A stretch of 43,215 bases of DNA from an uncultured Chloroflexota bacterium (GTDB lineage: Bacteria > Chloroflexota > Chloroflexia > Chloroflexales > Chloroflexaceae): the NCBI GenBank assembly GCA_937120965.1, contig CAKZKA010000231.1, forward strand, positions 1 through 43,215. The letters are read 5' to 3'. The notes under the pieces were generated by a model. That model had not been told where the DNA came from, ran no database searches, and saw nothing but the letters and a program-made list of their open reading frames with translations. This document shows positions 42,518-43,215 of the stretch, one piece after another. How positions within the stretch are numbered: position 1 is the first letter of the stretch; every line of letters starts with the position of its first letter. A program made the translations under genes and the position numbers.

Positions 42518-42740
42518 GATGTGAAAATATGGGGAAACCGGGTTTCTCCACCTGCGGTGAGCCTGTCGAACCGCACCCCTGCCTGTGGGGGGTGCCAGCC
42601 GCTCCCAACAGCGGTTGGGAAATGGGGAAACCGGGTTTCCCCAACCTCCTCCCTGAGGGGAGGTTTTGGGAAGGCTGCGCCCTCTCAGGAAAAAACCTGT
42701 CTTCATCTGGTCAGAGTATGGGGAACCCGGGTTTCCCCAC
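42518..42740 (+). repeat. Interspersed repeat family B, longest copy with nested REP-like insertion
   Basis: Three palindromes of the GGGGAAACC/GGTTTCCCC type are at 42531-42549 (one mismatch), 42624-42642 and 42720-42738. The first two are 93 bases apart rather than 69, because about 24 bases with GGTGAGCCTGTCGAACCGC are inserted. The GGGAAGGCTGCGCCCTC hairpin segment precedes the third. Confidence 0.8.
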
Positions 42741-42770
42741 TATTGCGAACCAGTACCATCACCTGAACCA

Positions 42771-42799
42771 TTGAATCCTGCCTGGCGCGGTGCTACTAT
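42771..42799 (+). promoter_or_regulatory. Sigma-70 promoter for the ferredoxin-like gene
   Basis: TTGAAT (42771-42776), exactly 17 bases, then TACTAT (42794-42799). The predicted transcript start is near 42806, about 37 bases before the ATG. Confidence 0.65.
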
Positions 42800-42842
42800 A
42801 CCAGTGTGGTTCTCGCTTCCCCATCTCACCGGACAAACCGCC

Positions 42843-43142
42843 ATGCCTTACCGCCTCTACCTCTGCGCCGGTCTCCACTGCGCGGCGCGCGGCCCCGGCA
42901 CGCACGCGACCCTCGAACACGCCTTGTGGGAAGCCGGCCTGCTCGGCGCTGTTGAGCTTCACCTGAGTGGGTGCCAGGACCACTGCGACCACGGTCCGAA
43001 CCTGCTGGTTCAGCCCGGCAATTATCGCTACGTCGGTGTGACCCCTGAGCGTGCCGCCGCCATCATCGCCCGGCACCTGCGCGATGGTCTCCCCGTCCTG
43101 GACTGGCAGGCCACCCCGGAGCTGCGGCGCAAGGCGCCCTGA
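42843..43142 (+). CDS. Thioredoxin-like [2Fe-2S] ferredoxin
   Basis: A 99-residue protein of the thioredoxin-like 2Fe-2S ferredoxin family. Four Cys ligands are in the expected pattern: C8 and C13 (LYLCAGLHCAARG) and C44 and C48 (SGCQDHCDHGPNLLV). The C-terminal YRYVGVTPERAAAIIARHL is also typical for the family. Such proteins pass electrons in the cytoplasm, often to hydrogenase or NADH dehydrogenase-like partners, none of which is visible here. The ATG at 42843 follows a good promoter by about 37 bases. No strong ribosome-binding site is seen. A family B hairpin follows directly and may end the transcript. Confidence 0.9.
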   Translation: MPYRLYLCAGLHCAARGPGTHATLEHALWEAGLLGAVELHLSGCQDHCDHGPNLLVQPGNYRYVGVTPERAAAIIARHLRDGLPVLDWQATPELRRKAP

Positions 43143-43212
43143 GGTGAAAATAGCCCGCCCGCGGGAGGGTTTGGGAGGGCTTCGCCCTCCCAAGAACAAT
43201 AATATTTTCATT
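43143..43212 (+). repeat. Interspersed repeat family B, short copy at the window end
   Basis: It starts right after the ferredoxin stop (GGTGAAAATA) and has the GGGAGGGCTTCGCCCTCCC hairpin (43173-43191), followed by AAGAACAATAATATTTTCAT. The same start pattern (stop codon, then GGTGAA) occurs at 34293. The hairpin may act as a terminator. Confidence 0.7.
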
Positions 43213-43215
43213 CTG

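Larger units (their letters stand above)
42495..42842. other. Intergenic region with family B repeat and ferredoxin promoter
   Basis: A 348-base spacer filled by a large family B copy (42518-42740), followed by the promoter (42771-42799) of the ferredoxin-like gene. No ORF. Confidence 0.6.

Overview
This is a GC-rich 43.2-kb chromosomal segment. It most likely comes from a phototroph-related member of the phylum Chloroflexota, class Chloroflexia (Roseiflexus/Chloroflexus-like). The assignment is an inference from several signs: a BCCP-fused biotin carboxylase, an archaeal/eukaryotic-type ProRS, many intergenic palindromes of the GGGGAAACCGGGTTTCCCC type, and a long exported DUF11-repeat protein ending in a short hydrophobic/Pro-Arg tail. 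No phage, plasmid, insertion sequence, CRISPR array, rRNA or tRNA gene is visible. The content is mostly housekeeping genes mixed with conserved genes of unknown role, and the intergenic spacers are full of repeats.

Layout. 1-6.6 kb: a BKACE (DUF849) enzyme, a reverse-strand response regulator with a decayed GGDEF domain, the biotin carboxylase/BCCP subunit of an acyl-CoA carboxylase, a GNAT acetyltransferase and proS. 6.7-14.2 kb (reverse strand): a serC-glycosyltransferase pair and a 1614-residue exported protein with seven DUF11 repeats. 15-19.1 kb: a LysM/SH3/M23 cell-wall hydrolase, then the chromosome-partition locus. That locus has a perfect 16-bp parS site and a 19-bp palindrome, followed by parA and parB overlapping by four bases. 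19.7-22.6 kb: a CDP-alcohol phosphatidyltransferase, a UbiA-type prenyltransferase, gatC and a small membrane protein. 23.7-29.2 kb: a 509-residue Rossmann-like protein I do not recognise, asnS (reverse), an M20 peptidase with a textbook sigma-70 promoter, and an aldo/keto reductase (reverse). 29.4-36 kb: a metallophosphoesterase (reverse), a large GH31 glycosidase, a small membrane protein and a methyltransferase. 36.7-39.5 kb: a T-box riboswitch with a Thr specifier, leading a small membrane-anchored gene and then a ThrRS without its TGS domain. 39.9-43.2 kb: a coiled-coil/membrane protein, a CinA-like protein with a decayed C-terminal active site, a DUF4013-like membrane protein and a thioredoxin-like [2Fe-2S] ferredoxin.

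The parts that work together most clearly are parS/parA/parB (chromosome segregation) and the T-box/thrS transcription unit (control by uncharged tRNA-Thr). Three aminoacyl-tRNA synthetase genes plus gatC make translation fidelity a recurring theme, but they are not one operon.

The spacers carry at least two families of interspersed repeats. Family A is about 101 bp, bounded by GTTCAC/GTGAAC inverted ends. Family B is a composite of GGGGAAACC-type palindromes and a GGGAGGGC-TTC-GCCCTCCC hairpin. A REP-like motif (GAGCCTGTCGAACCGC) is nested inside some copies of B. No clearly new multi-gene system can be proven from the sequence. The best candidates for novelty are the 509-residue protein, the unknown gene placed under T-box control with thrS, the repeat families, and the decayed domains in the CinA-like protein and the response regulator.
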